DNA of 64,000 nucleotides from an uncultured delta proteobacterium. GTDB lineage: Bacteria > Desulfobacterota > Syntrophia > Syntrophales > UBA8958. Below the pieces are notes generated by a model that made no database searches, was not told the origin of the DNA, and was given only the letters and a program-made list of their open reading frames with translations. The position numbers and the translations under genes were made by a program. The stretch covers positions 99,534-163,533 of the forward strand of contig CAISJV010000052.1 in assembly GCA_903885795.1 (NCBI GenBank), given 5' to 3'. Numbering within the stretch: the stretch's first letter is position 1; each line of letters begins with the position of its first letter. Below are positions 40,911 to 51,000 of this stretch, one piece after another.

Positions 40911-42086
40911 TTACGCTGCCCGCAGGGCTTCGACAATATTCATGCGCGAGGCGCGAAAGGCCGGCAGCAATCCGCCGATGAGCCCCATGATGAGGGAAAA
41001 TGCCATGGCCTGCAGGACAATGGGCCCGGTGAGGGTGAATTTGAAAGCCAACTCCGAAAAGGTCTGAAAGTTCACTGTAGAAACGGTGATGAACTGCATG
41101 AAGGAGGCAAAAAACAGGCCGACAGAGCCGCCGATAAATCCCAGCAGCAGTGACTCCGCAAGAAATGCCGCCAGGATGTTCCGCCTGTGGAAACCCAGGG
41201 CTCTCATCGTTCCGATCTCCCCGATCCGGTTGGCGACGGCGGAATACATGGTGATCATGGCCCCGATGATGGCGCCGATCGAAAAGATAATGGTCAGGGA
41301 CAGGCCAAGGATCCTCAGGAACTTTGACATCATCTCCGACTGGTCGAGATAATACCTCGTTTCCCGTTTGGCCTCGAGGGTCAGCCGCGGGTCCGTCTCG
41401 ATGGTCCCTTTGGCCGCCGGAAAATCCCCGGGGCTCTGCAATTTGAAAATAACCGCTGAATAAACGGGACGTCGGAAGGCCTGCATGACCTGATCCACAT
41501 CACCCCATATCTCCGAACTGAATCCCGTGTTACCCGCATCGAAAATGCCTACCACGGTCCAGTTCCTCATCCCCCAGTTCAAGGCTCCCTGTAAGCCGAC
41601 CCCTTTGAATCCTTTGGCGATGCTGTTTCCCACAATGATCTCCGAGGACCCCATTCTGAACATGCGGCCTGAGACCAGCTTTACCTGTGGACGCAAGGGC
41701 ATGGAGTTCTCCTCTACACCGCGGACCACGACGTTGGAATGGGCCGATGCTTTCTCATCGCCTTGTTTTTGAAGGGAAATAAGGACCACTACCTCCTTGG
41801 CCAGGAGTCGCCGGCCATGCTGATCAATGGCAACCTGAGGAAGCATTTCCACAATCGACGCCTGTTTACGCTCGATGCTGCTCATGACCTCCGATGTGGA
41901 GCCCTTGCGGAACACCACCACATTGTCATAAGAACCAGTCTCCACGAGGGTATTCTGCAGACCCTCGGCCATCATCAGGATGGCGGCGAAAACGAATACG
42001 ACGAGGGCCATGCCGGAAACCGTCAGAATGGTCGTCAATCTTCGCTGCCAGAGATTTCGGATGCTATACGACAGGGGAACAGCCAT
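40911..42086 (-). CDS. ABC transporter permease (FtsX/MacB family)
   Basis: 391 residues with four membrane segments in the MacB/LolE topology: one near the N-terminus (TTILTVSGMALVVFVFAAIL), a large periplasmic domain (about 45-255), and three near the C-terminus (LSLTIIFSIGAIIGAMITMY and following). RIGEIGTMRALGFHRRNILA is the coupling helix. It ends RASRMNIVEALRA as the family does. One of two permeases in a four-gene efflux unit with adaptor and ATPase; exported substrate unknown. Its ATG overlaps the stop of the upstream permease. Confidence 0.9.
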   Translation of the reverse strand: MAVPLSYSIRNLWQRRLTTILTVSGMALVVFVFAAILMMAEGLQNTLVETGSYDNVVVFRKGSTSEVMSSIERKQASIVEMLPQVAIDQHGRRLLAKEVVVLISLQKQGDEKASAHSNVVVRGVEENSMPLRPQVKLVSGRMFRMGSSEIIVGNSIAKGFKGVGLQGALNWGMRNWTVVGIFDAGNTGFSSEIWGDVDQVMQAFRRPVYSAVIFKLQSPGDFPAAKGTIETDPRLTLEAKRETRYYLDQSEMMSKFLRILGLSLTIIFSIGAIIGAMITMYSAVANRIGEIGTMRALGFHRRNILAAFLAESLLLGFIGGSVGLFFASFMQFITVSTVNFQTFSELAFKFTLTGPIVLQAMAFSLIMGLIGGLLPAFRASRMNIVEALRAA

Positions 42087-43243
42087 CAGCCGATCCTCCG
42101 CAGCCCATCGGCGATGCCGATACGGATTGCCTGGCGGGTCGGAATGATCGCCGCCAGGCAGCCGATGAGGATGGCGGCCAGAATATCAAGATAGAGTGTT
42201 TCCCTAGAGACAATGAAGATAGGGAAAAAGTTTGCGAGGGATTGACCGAAGGCCGCTGCCGCAGGAAAGGTGAGGATCATGCCGGTCAGGCAGCCGGTCA
42301 GGCTGATCACGAGAGACTCTCCGAATATCAGGACCGTGATGTCCCGGCCGCCGAATCCCAGGGTTTTCATGATCGCATAATCGCCGATTCGTTCCCGGGT
42401 GGTCATGGCCATGGTATTGGCGACAACGGCCATGATAATGATGATAACAACGAAGGATACCATCTGGATGGCCGTGACGATGGCGCCGCTCATGGCGATG
42501 AATCCTTGATTAAAGGCCTTCTCCGTCTCCGTCAATGTCTCTGCCAGGGAGTTCTTGAAGGTTTTGTCAACGGCCAGGGCCACATCCGCCGATAAATCCG
42601 GCCTGGTGACAGCGATCATATAGAATCCAACCTGATCGGCCCGCGGGGGTGACACCTTTTTGATGGTTTCATTGAGGTAATCCCAATGGAAATAAAACTG
42701 GGTTTCATCTGTCGTATCATCCCTGCCTTTATAGATACCCCGGAGGACAAAATCCCAGTTTCCCGGGTAAATGGTGCCTTTCAGGGTAACCGGATCGCCG
42801 ATCTTCCAGCCATACTTCGCCGCCAGTTTCCTGCCGGCCACAAAACCCTTCCTGTCGGCAAGAAACGCTTTTTTTTCCGCCGGGCTGAGCACAAATTCCG
42901 GATAGATTTCGAGATAGGTCCTTGGTTCCACGCAGAAATTCGGGAAAAAGTTCTTTTCTTCGATGTAAACGCCGCCGAACCAGTTGCCGTAACTCACCAT
43001 TTTCACGCCCTCGATCTGGCGGATTTTCTCATTATAGGAGAGGGGCAGCGTAAATATTATGGAGATGGCGTTTCTGGTGACAAGGCGGGACGTCGAAGCG
43101 GCCTCGACACCGGCATACCAGGAGCTGATCACCGTCCGCAAGAGACCGAAGGCCAGAATGGCCACAGCGATTCCCAGGATCGTCAGGCCGCTGCGCAGCT
43201 TATTGTGAAAGGCATTTCTAAAGAGGATTTTGAGAATCATCAT
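42086..43243 (-). CDS. ABC transporter permease (FtsX/MacB family)
   Basis: 385 residues with the same four-helix FtsX topology. The N-terminus (LRSGLTILGIAVAILAFGLL) is the first helix; RERIGDYAIMKTLGFGGRDI is the coupling segment; it ends TRQAIRIGIADGLRRIG. The periplasmic domain differs clearly from the partner permease, so the transporter is a heterodimer rather than a MacB homodimer. The gene overlaps the ATPase gene by 26 bp and the next permease by 1-3 bp. Confidence 0.9.
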   Translation of the reverse strand: MMILKILFRNAFHNKLRSGLTILGIAVAILAFGLLRTVISSWYAGVEAASTSRLVTRNAISIIFTLPLSYNEKIRQIEGVKMVSYGNWFGGVYIEEKNFFPNFCVEPRTYLEIYPEFVLSPAEKKAFLADRKGFVAGRKLAAKYGWKIGDPVTLKGTIYPGNWDFVLRGIYKGRDDTTDETQFYFHWDYLNETIKKVSPPRADQVGFYMIAVTRPDLSADVALAVDKTFKNSLAETLTETEKAFNQGFIAMSGAIVTAIQMVSFVVIIIIMAVVANTMAMTTRERIGDYAIMKTLGFGGRDITVLIFGESLVISLTGCLTGMILTFPAAAAFGQSLANFFPIFIVSRETLYLDILAAILIGCLAAIIPTRQAIRIGIADGLRRIG

Positions 43244-43925
43244 CGGTCAGGTATCCCTTATCCAGATGCCGGAGGATCTTCGCGCGCTGGGCAGCCCGTG
43301 GGTCGTGCGTTACCATGATGATGGTCTTCCCCATTTCTGAGTTGAGGCGTTCCATCATCGCCAGGATTTCCTCGGCCGATACGCGGTCGAGATCACCCGT
43401 AGGCTCATCGGCAACGAGGATGGTGGGATCGGTGACAATGGCCCGGGCAATGGCCACGCGCTGCTGTTCGCCGCCGGACAGCTCCTGGGGATAATGATCC
43501 ATCCGGTGTTCCAGACCAACCATGCGCAGGGCCATCTCGGCATGATCCCGCCTTTCTCTTTTGGAGAGCGATGTCAAATGAAGCGGTAGTTCCACATTCT
43601 CAATCGCCTTCAGCACCGGGATCAGGTTATAGAACTGAAAGATGAAACCGACGTGATTGGCCCGCCAATGGGCGAGCTCCGTTTCCGAGAAGGTTGTGAT
43701 ATCCAAATCGCCCACCCGGATGCTCCCCTCATCTGCCTTGTCGATGCCGGCAAGGAGGTTCAGGAGGGTAGTTTTCCCGGAACCGGAGGGTCCCATGAGG
43801 GCCAGGAATTCCCCGGACACGATGTCGAAGGTAATATCGAACAAGACCGGGACGACGAGGCTTCCCCGATGATAGGACTTGTAAAGATGCCTTATCTCTA
43901 CGATGTTTTGCTTCTGTTCAGCCAT
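43218..43925 (-). CDS. ABC transporter ATP-binding protein (MacB/LolD type)
   Basis: 235 residues. Walker [13 protein letters not shown] (about 40-51), signature LSGGEQQR near 145, Walker B ILVADEPTGDLD near 165 and the H-loop in VTHDPRAA near 200. This is the LolD/MacB ATPase class that drives mechanotransmission rather than classic translocation. It lies between the adaptor and permease genes. Its 3' end overlaps the permease start by 26 bp. Confidence 0.93.
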   Translation of the reverse strand: MAEQKQNIVEIRHLYKSYHRGSLVVPVLFDITFDIVSGEFLALMGPSGSGKTTLLNLLAGIDKADEGSIRVGDLDITTFSETELAHWRANHVGFIFQFYNLIPVLKAIENVELPLHLTSLSKRERRDHAEMALRMVGLEHRMDHYPQELSGGEQQRVAIARAIVTDPTILVADEPTGDLDRVSAEEILAMMERLNSEMGKTIIMVTHDPRAAQRAKILRHLDKGYLTDDDSQNPL

Positions 43926-43949
43926 GATATTTCGCAGGTTAGAAGATAC

Positions 43950-45170
43950 TCATCTTTCCGTGATTTTGATTTTTGATCCATCCTTCAATCCCTTTGAAGG
44001 CTTTATGACGGCCCGGTCTCCCGGCTTAAGTCCGGAAATGATCTCCGTCATATCTCCCAGTTTTGAACCAACCTGGATGGATGTTTCCTTAACCCGGTTC
44101 CCCTGCAGGAGAAAAACAGATGTCTTCTCGCCCCTCTTGATCAAGGCGGATTGGCTGACGGCAAGGCGAGGCTTCAGCTCCTCGGGTGAGAGCTTCCGGG
44201 AAAGAAAGGAAACCTTGGCGCTCATGTCCGGCAGCATGCGGGGATCCTTGTCGAGAAAGCGAACCTTGACGAGGACGGTGGCCTTGCTGCGGTCAACGGT
44301 TGGCACAATAGTATAGACCTCTCCCTGAAACCGCATGTTCGGCACTGCATCAAGCTGTATATCGCAGGGCTGGCCGACCCGGATGGAGGCAATGCTCGTT
44401 TCCGAGACATCAGCCTCGACTTGCAGGGATTGCATGTCGGCAATCGTAACGACGGCGGCCTTCGCGTTGGCGGCAGAACCCATGGGGGTGACGATGTCGC
44501 CAACATCAGCGTTTTTGGTCAAAACAACGGCATCGAAGGGGGCCCGGACCAGGGTATAGTCGAGAGACGCCTCGGAGTTCTGCAGGGCGGCGATTCCTGC
44601 CTTAACCGTGGCTTCCGCCCCTTTTACCCCTTCAACGGCCCGTTTGTAACGTGTAGCGGTCACATCATAATCGGACTTGGCAACGAAATTACTTTCAAAG
44701 AGTTTTTTGTAACGGGTATACTCCAAAAGGGCGATGTCCCTTTCCGCCTTGGCCTGCTCAAGGGTGGCCCGAACCGTATTAAGATTGGCTGCCGCCTGGT
44801 CTCTGTACGCGGTCACATCCACATTTTCCATCCGGGCAATCACCTGCCCCTCTTTGACCTTGCTTCCTTCCTCCACCATCAGCGCCACCAGGCGGCCCGT
44901 AACTTTGGAGGCCACTGCTGCCTTCCGTTGGGCGACGATGTAGCCGCTGGCGTTCAATATGGATATCGACTGAGAGGGGTAAACCTGGGAAATGGTCGTT
45001 ACATCCACAGAAATGGCCGGGGCAATAATGCCGCCAAAGTAAAGACCGGCCGTTACCAAAAACAACAGGATAATAGCCGCGATGACAAGGGGCTTCTTTT
45101 TGTATCGGCTGATTTTAACGATCTTTTCCGACTTTTCGATCTTCAGTTTTGCAATGTCTTCCCCAGGCAT
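43950..45170 (-). CDS. Periplasmic adaptor protein (MacA/HlyD family)
   Basis: 406 residues. One membrane anchor (VIAAIILLFLVTAGLYFGGI), then a lipoyl-like half-motif (VASKVTGRLVALMVEEGSKV), a helical hairpin of about 100 residues with coiled-coil character, the second lipoyl half (DYTLVRAPFDAVVLTKNADV) and a beta-barrel (VEADVSETSIASIRVGQPCD). It connects the ABC permeases to an outer-membrane channel, which is not encoded nearby. First gene of the four-gene operon; AGGAG lies 9 nt before the ATG. Confidence 0.92.
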   Translation of the reverse strand: MPGEDIAKLKIEKSEKIVKISRYKKKPLVIAAIILLFLVTAGLYFGGIIAPAISVDVTTISQVYPSQSISILNASGYIVAQRKAAVASKVTGRLVALMVEEGSKVKEGQVIARMENVDVTAYRDQAAANLNTVRATLEQAKAERDIALLEYTRYKKLFESNFVAKSDYDVTATRYKRAVEGVKGAEATVKAGIAALQNSEASLDYTLVRAPFDAVVLTKNADVGDIVTPMGSAANAKAAVVTIADMQSLQVEADVSETSIASIRVGQPCDIQLDAVPNMRFQGEVYTIVPTVDRSKATVLVKVRFLDKDPRMLPDMSAKVSFLSRKLSPEELKPRLAVSQSALIKRGEKTSVFLLQGNRVKETSIQVGSKLGDMTEIISGLKPGDRAVIKPSKGLKDGSKIKITER

Positions 45171-45293
45171 GACAGGCTCTCCTACACATATACGTGCTTT
45201 GCTGAATTCTACACTATCTTTTTTGGGTTCATCACAAGCAGTGTTGTCCCTTGCTCCTGATATGCCAAAGAGAATGCTTGTTCAAGGATCCGG

Positions 45294-46205
45294 TTATCCT
45301 TTGCGTGTTCGTCGCGACGGCGGTGCTCCCTCCATCCACTGCTTGATGCGGTTGGCGTCGCCAAAGCGGGTCAGCTTGCCTTGGGCATCGAGGAGGACAA
45401 TCAACACGGGGCGCTGGGCGACATTGGCCTGCATCACCAGGCATCGGCCTGCCTCATCGATGAAGCCCGTTTTGGAGAGACCGATCTGCCAGCTAGGGCT
45501 CCGGATCAGGCGATTTGTGTTACGGAATGACAGTGTGCGGCGGCCCGAGTGGATCGTGGCCTCGTCGCGAGTAGTGAATTCGCGGATAAGAGGGTAGTTG
45601 TAAGCGGCGTTCACCATCCGGGCCAAATTCCGGGCGGAGGAAACGTTGCCACTGGAGAGCCCGGTAGGATCCTTAAAGCGGGTCTCGGCAAGCCCCAGTG
45701 ACTGGGCCTTGCCGTTCATGGCCTTAACAAAGGCGTCGATTCCACCCGGATAAGTTCGCCCCAGAATATGGGCAGCGCGGTTCTCGGAAGCCATTAATGC
45801 CACCAGCAGGGCCTCCTCGCGTGTGAGACGGACGCCAACCGGCAGGCGGGAGCGGCTGTGACGAAGGTTGTCCACGTCTTCAGATTTGATCATGAGCGAT
45901 TCCTGGAGGTTCATTTGGGCATCCAGCACTACCATGGCGGTCATGATTTTGGTGATGGAGGCAATGGGAACGACCGCCGCCGCGTGCTTCTGAACCAGGA
46001 ATTCACCCGTCTGCTGGTCCTCCACTAATGCCGAAGCAGAGCGCAGAACGAGATTATGAGGCGCCCGGGTGACTCCAACTGACGCATAGTGCTTATGGGT
46101 AACTGAGGATTTCGATGTTTTTGCGAATCCCGTGGTCAACGGAACCCCCAGCATCACCATGCACAATAGAATCACCAAGAATGCCCTGCCATATCTACGC
46201 GCCAT
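45294..46205 (-). CDS. pbpG: D-alanyl-D-alanine endopeptidase (PBP7/PbpG-like)
   Basis: 303 residues with a signal peptide (AFLVILLCMVMLGVPLTTGF). The serine penicillin-binding triad is intact: SITK (Ser nucleophile and Lys, in VPIASITKIMTAMVVLDAQ), SEN (in LVALMASENRAAH) and KTG (in QIGLSKTGFIDEAG). Without a C-terminal membrane anchor domain it resembles PBP7, which cuts peptidoglycan cross-links in the periplasm. AAGGGG precedes the ATG. Independent of the ABC operon downstream, 123 bp away. Confidence 0.9.
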   Translation of the reverse strand: MARRYGRAFLVILLCMVMLGVPLTTGFAKTSKSSVTHKHYASVGVTRAPHNLVLRSASALVEDQQTGEFLVQKHAAAVVPIASITKIMTAMVVLDAQMNLQESLMIKSEDVDNLRHSRSRLPVGVRLTREEALLVALMASENRAAHILGRTYPGGIDAFVKAMNGKAQSLGLAETRFKDPTGLSSGNVSSARNLARMVNAAYNYPLIREFTTRDEATIHSGRRTLSFRNTNRLIRSPSWQIGLSKTGFIDEAGRCLVMQANVAQRPVLIVLLDAQGKLTRFGDANRIKQWMEGAPPSRRTRKG

Positions 46206-46331
46206 TATTTCCCCTTAACCTAAAAAATGTCGAAGCCTCTATATCACCGTAACCATTGATGCCATTATCGCAGCCTCTCAAGCTCTGTGCAAAACCATTG
46301 ATCTGGAGTATCCCGCAAGTTACGCACCTTT

Positions 46332-46778
46332 TCAATAGAGCGGCAGCACCGACCCATTGAAGAAAATGGCAAAGGCGCCGAGTCCCGCAAGGAAAGCCCC
46401 CACGGCTATATATTTGTTCATCTTCAGGAAATTCGCTGCAAAAAGGATCATAATGCACAATCCGAAGGCCAGGCAAAAGGGACAATAGGTATCATGGATC
46501 ACCTGAAAGCGAATGAGCAAGATTTCCCCACCCAGGGCGCCGGAAATCATCGTGGTCCGCAGATGGCCGACCGGGATCACAAGACGCGAAACGGGCGGCA
46601 TGTTCAGCGCCAGGAGCGCCGTCATAAAGATGATCCCGACATATTTCAGATCGACGCCCCAAAAAGTTCCCCGCAGAGAGGAGCAGGAGGTATCGCAGAC
46701 CTCGTAGAAGATCATCAGCCCGACGCCGATGATCGGGAAAATCAGATTGATGATTTTTAATAATTTACCCTGTCTCAT
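46332..46778 (-). CDS. Vitamin K epoxide reductase (VKOR)-family membrane oxidoreductase
   Basis: About 148 residues with four or five membrane segments. YEVCDTSCSSLRGTFWGVDL carries the loop cysteines and the conserved Ser/Gly region, and HDTYCPFCLAFGLCIMIL carries the CxxC active site on a membrane helix. VKOR proteins re-oxidise DsbA-like thiol oxidases and pass electrons to quinone, replacing DsbB. The DsbA-like gene lies directly upstream, 40 bp away, completing the pair. ATG 46778 is chosen over GTG 46793. Confidence 0.9.
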   Translation of the reverse strand: MRQGKLLKIINLIFPIIGVGLMIFYEVCDTSCSSLRGTFWGVDLKYVGIIFMTALLALNMPPVSRLVIPVGHLRTTMISGALGGEILLIRFQVIHDTYCPFCLAFGLCIMILFAANFLKMNKYIAVGAFLAGLGAFAIFFNGSVLPLY

Positions 46779-46817
46779 CCTCTGACCCCCCACCGATAAG
46801 CCAGCAAAAATTCGCCA

Positions 46818-47414
46818 TTACTGCAAATGTTTTAGGGCCTTGAGAATGTCCGTCCCCCCGGCGAAGGCCTCTTTCTTGACTCCCCTGATAATGACGCAGG
46901 TCGGCGTCGACTGGATGTTATCCTCCGTGATCAGGACGTTGTACCGGCTAAAGGCGGGTTTAGGGTCAAAGACCGCGTAGGGTATCCCCTTGCCTTTAAA
47001 TATTTCTTCCAGCTGCTCCTTGGTCGTGACCTGTGTGTTGGCCGCCGCCTCAAAGAGGATATTGCGGACCTTGAGGGCGCGCTCCAAATTGTTTTTCCCC
47101 TTCAGGGCGTAGAGGAAGTATTGGGTGTACAAGGGGCTGTAACGGCGGAAGGGGACATCCACCAGGGTCAGGGTGATCAGCTTTCTCTTCAGCAGATCAC
47201 GTAAAACCGGCTCCACCGGCGGTTCCATGGCCCGGCAGGGAGGACAGAAATAGTCTGTGTACAACCGCACCTGAATCGCCCCCGTACCGTAAGTCGGAAA
47301 CGGTGCAACCGGACCCTGGGCAAATGAGGCGCCCACACAAATAAATCCAAAGACAGCAATGACGGCAAGAACTCTCCAAGCCCGCTTCTTGCCTCGTATA
47401 TCCCATGTCCACAT
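46818..47414 (-). CDS. DsbA-like thioredoxin-fold protein, VKOR partner
   Basis: About 198 residues with a membrane or signal segment (AWRVLAVIAVFGFICVGASF). The active site is CPPC in LYTDYFCPPCRAMEPPVEPV, followed by a helical insertion and cis-Pro in IQSTPTCVIIRG. The CPPC dipeptide differs from E. coli DsbA (CPHC). Together with the adjacent VKOR it should form disulfide bonds in exported proteins. Start uncertain: ATG 47414 or TTG 47447; AAAGGAG lies between them. Confidence 0.88.
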   Translation of the reverse strand: MWTWDIRGKKRAWRVLAVIAVFGFICVGASFAQGPVAPFPTYGTGAIQVRLYTDYFCPPCRAMEPPVEPVLRDLLKRKLITLTLVDVPFRRYSPLYTQYFLYALKGKNNLERALKVRNILFEAAANTQVTTKEQLEEIFKGKGIPYAVFDPKPAFSRYNVLITEDNIQSTPTCVIIRGVKKEAFAGGTDILKALKHLQ

Positions 47415-47510
47415 TTTATTTTTCGCCGCTCCTTTCACTTTTTTCAATGATCAGGTATTCCATCCCTTATGTTCATCCGCAACAGACCATGATCAGAATC
47501 TGTGTGTTTT

Positions 47511-47858
47511 TCATGGCTTCAGGCGGATCTGTTCGCGGGATACATATGGGGTCTTTTCCACCAGGGTCCGAATCTCGGGGTCGTCGCCAAGCCAGTGACG
47601 GAGATTACCTAAAATCGTAGCGGCGTAAGGACTCTTTCTGCCGTCGGCAAGCTGATAATTGACCCACAGACCGTCCTTCGTGAAGGTCACCAGGCCGGCT
47701 TCTTCGAGAACCTTCAAGTGCTTGGAAACGGTGGGCTGGGCGATGCTCAGCAGCGCCTGGATCTCGCAGACGCACATTACCCGGGTTTGCAGGATCTTTA
47801 GCAACTTCAAACGGTTTGGATCCGATACGGCCTTCATTACCTTGAGATAATCTTTCAT
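47511..47858 (-). CDS. ArsR/SmtB-family transcriptional regulator
   Basis: 115 residues from ATG 47858, which has GGGGAT 6-8 nt upstream. The winged helix is clear: LSIAQPTVSKHLKVLEEAGL. CVCEIQ in the helix before it matches the CVC metal site of ArsR-type arsenite sensors. It probably represses its own operon with the DsbA-like and VKOR genes 60-100 bp downstream, released by a thiol-binding metal. An imperfect AT-rich inverted repeat (TATAT...ATATA, 47871-47892) lies just upstream and is a possible operator. Confidence 0.9.
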   Translation of the reverse strand: MKDYLKVMKAVSDPNRLKLLKILQTRVMCVCEIQALLSIAQPTVSKHLKVLEEAGLVTFTKDGLWVNYQLADGRKSPYAATILGNLRHWLGDDPEIRTLVEKTPYVSREQIRLKP

Positions 47859-48048
47859 TGCTACATCCCCTATATTCTTTTTTGGAGATATACAAGGATG
47901 GCTGATGACTGTCAAGCAGTTTTAAGTCCTCCTAATCAGCCAGGGTGGGGCGAGATCGACCATATTATCTTACGCCAACAGTGAGGCGAAGGTGCGCCGA
48001 TTTATCAAAAAGACTAACGCCTCAATACATCACTCCCAATATATCCGG

Positions 48049-51000
48049 TCAGATTTTGTTTAGCCTTACCATAGTATCGTAAAAGGAGGCGCTGCCACCC
48101 AGGGGGTCCATAACGCAGGTGTTCCTCAAATCCGGATCCACCCACATGGCGGCGTTGGCGTTGAATCCCGCTCCCCGTCTAGGGTCTCCCTTGATGACCT
48201 TGCCGTTAATTATCGTGTCTGTTGCCCCCGTGGCCCAGTGGCCGTAACCGTGGGCGAAGGTAACCACGCCGGGCTGGATGGAGGGTGTCACCTGGACAGC
48301 GGCAATTATAGGTTTCTTTTCGCCGTTCCCAACGATCCAGATGCCGTCCGGGTTGGTAGCCGAGGAAATACGCACCTTGTCACCCGTCTTGATCTTCAGT
48401 CGGGTGGCGTCCCGCTGGTTCACGAGGATGCTGTTTTCCGGATAAATAGCGTCCAGCCAGTAATCAACGATGGTTCGCGATTTGGTCTGGGTCACATCCT
48501 TCTGTGTGATCATCCGCAAGCCGTAGCCCTTGGTCAGACCGGCCTTTTCCGGGGTCTTCCCCAGGTTGGTCACAATAGGAACGTACAGGGGGTAGCCGGG
48601 ATTCGGCACTCCGGTAAATGCATTTTTCGTCTGGGCCGTTTTTTCCTGATATATATTGATCAATTTGCCATACTTATTCGCCACTTGTTCACCCTTGTAC
48701 TGATCCTTATAATCCTGGAAGCGGCCGCCCCGATTCAATATGTAAACCACTTTCCGCCAGTTCGCCCCGCAGATCTTTTCCCAGCGGACCGGATCGAAAA
48801 CCGTCTTCGGTAGATGTGCTCGTGAATCCAGAAAGAGTTTGAGTTCCTTATCGTCTGCATCGGGAACCGTCGCGCCGGTGTCGGTGGCGATATTTGCCAC
48901 CATACGGATGTAGAGGTCATCCCAGCGGGTGAAGTCCTGCCCTGGTCCAAAGCCATCCTTGCCGTAACCATTCATTCCCAGCCGCTCCGCCAGAGCCATG
49001 AACAGCGCCTCGAGGCAGCAGGGCATCTCCTCGCCGAAGACCTTGACCGTCTCCGTCAGCGGGGCGATAACAGGTTGCCGGATGGGCTGAACCTTGGTCG
49101 GCATATTGGGATGACTGCCCTGGAACTCCCATTTCTCCAGGTAATTTAGTTCCGGGAAGATGTAGTCGGCGTACAGGGAGGTAGAGCCCACCAGGACGTC
49201 GGTGCAGAAATAGAGGGGCACCTTTTGCAGGTCCATCAATATCTCCGTGTTGGTCTGTCCCGCGGGCAGGGAAAAATTGGGGGCTCCGTGATAGAGGAAC
49301 AGGGCCTTGGCGGCATAGGGATACTGGTCCCCCATGGAAGGGATGATCTCCTGATAGATGTCGCTGGCCAGGGGCCACCAGTTCCGCTTCGCCGGATATC
49401 CCGCGAAGAAGGTGGTATCTTCGTATTTGATGTCATGGCGGATGATGCTGATTCCGAAATTCCCCACCATGCCGGGGTTCATTTTGCTTATATCAAAGGG
49501 CTGCCCCGGCTTGTTCCCGGCCTGACTGAAGGTGGAGGCGGCGATCATCCCGCCTTTCCAGTCGTAGTTGCCCAGGAACAGATTGATGGTCCAGGCGAGA
49601 AAGACGTTGTAGAAGCCGTTCGTGTGCTGGGAGACACCCCGGTGAATGTCCAGGCAGGCTCTCTTCCCGTGGGCGGTCAGTTCCCGGACCACGGCTTCGA
49701 TGTCCTTTTTCGGGATACCGCAGATTTTGGCCCAGGCGTCGAGAGATTTCCCGTTGACCTCGTCGGCAATGATCTGGAGGGGGGTCTTGACCTTCAGACC
49801 GTTGATTTCCGTATTGACGAATAGATCTCCGATCACGGGGTTCTTTTCGTCATCAGGGTCCACCGCGACAGGTTTCCCCCCTGCCATGACGACCAGATAT
49901 TCGAAGGAATGCTCCTTTCCCGCCTTGTCTTTCCGTTTTTCCACGGCCGCGAGGCCGATCTCGTGGGCCCGCAGGAACTTGCCCGGCCTGCCGTCGGGAC
50001 CGATTTTCACGAGCCAAACCGCATTGGTCATGGTCGGCTCACCGGTCTTATTTGCCGCTCCCCGGTTGGCGTTGGCCAAGTATCCGGCGTCGTAGCGCTT
50101 CTCCTTGAGCATCACCTGCAGGATGGCCGAGAAGAATGCCCCATCTGTCCCCGGTTTTACGGGGAGGTAGCGATGAGCTTTGGCGGCCAGCTTGCTGAAC
50201 CGGGGATCAGCCACGGCCAGTTTGATCTTCCCGGAGGTTATGTTCGGCATAAGCCGGGCGCCACGGTTGGGGGGACCGTAATTGGCATCCAGAAGGTTGC
50301 TGCCCACAAAGAGGGCATAGGCGGAGTTTTCGATATCCCCCTGCCAGTAGAACTTCTGGCCGCCGGTGAATCTACTGTATTCATACTGGTCGCTGCAGGC
50401 CTTGCTGCCGAAGTAGAGGGACCCCTGACAGACCGTGGTATGGCCGTGAAAATTGGCGGTTCCGAAATAATCGCGGAAAAACCGCAGGGCAAACTCGGAT
50501 CGTCCCCCTTTTTTCCGTCCCCAGGCGTAGATCATCTGATTGTTCTTCGGTCCCGAATCGGGGTGCTCCGGATCGATCAGATATTGGAGGTTGGCAGCGT
50601 GCTTCTTCCGAAAGGCCTCCACCGCCTCCTGCTTGTTCTTGCTTCCGGCGATGGCCTTCGCATCGTCCCCCAGGGCCTTCATGAGCTTCGGATCCCGGAG
50701 TGCGTAGATGTCTTTTAACCCCATGACCTGGCGGTTTTCCTCGCCGGGGACATGGCCAAACAGGAGGCCTCCGTTGACAATCTCATCAACGGCCTGGTCG
50801 AAGGAGACCGTCAGCCACTTGCTTTCCCCGCGCTTTCCCGCCCGTTTCAGAACCTTGACAACCCGGTAGGGGTCGTAGGTCGTCTGAAGCCCCGCATGGC
50901 CCTTGGGGCAAACCGGCATATCAATCGCAGCCGCCTCGGTCATGGGCGTCCGGAAGGGAAGATGGGGCACGGCGACAAAGGGGTTGTATGGGTTCCCATC

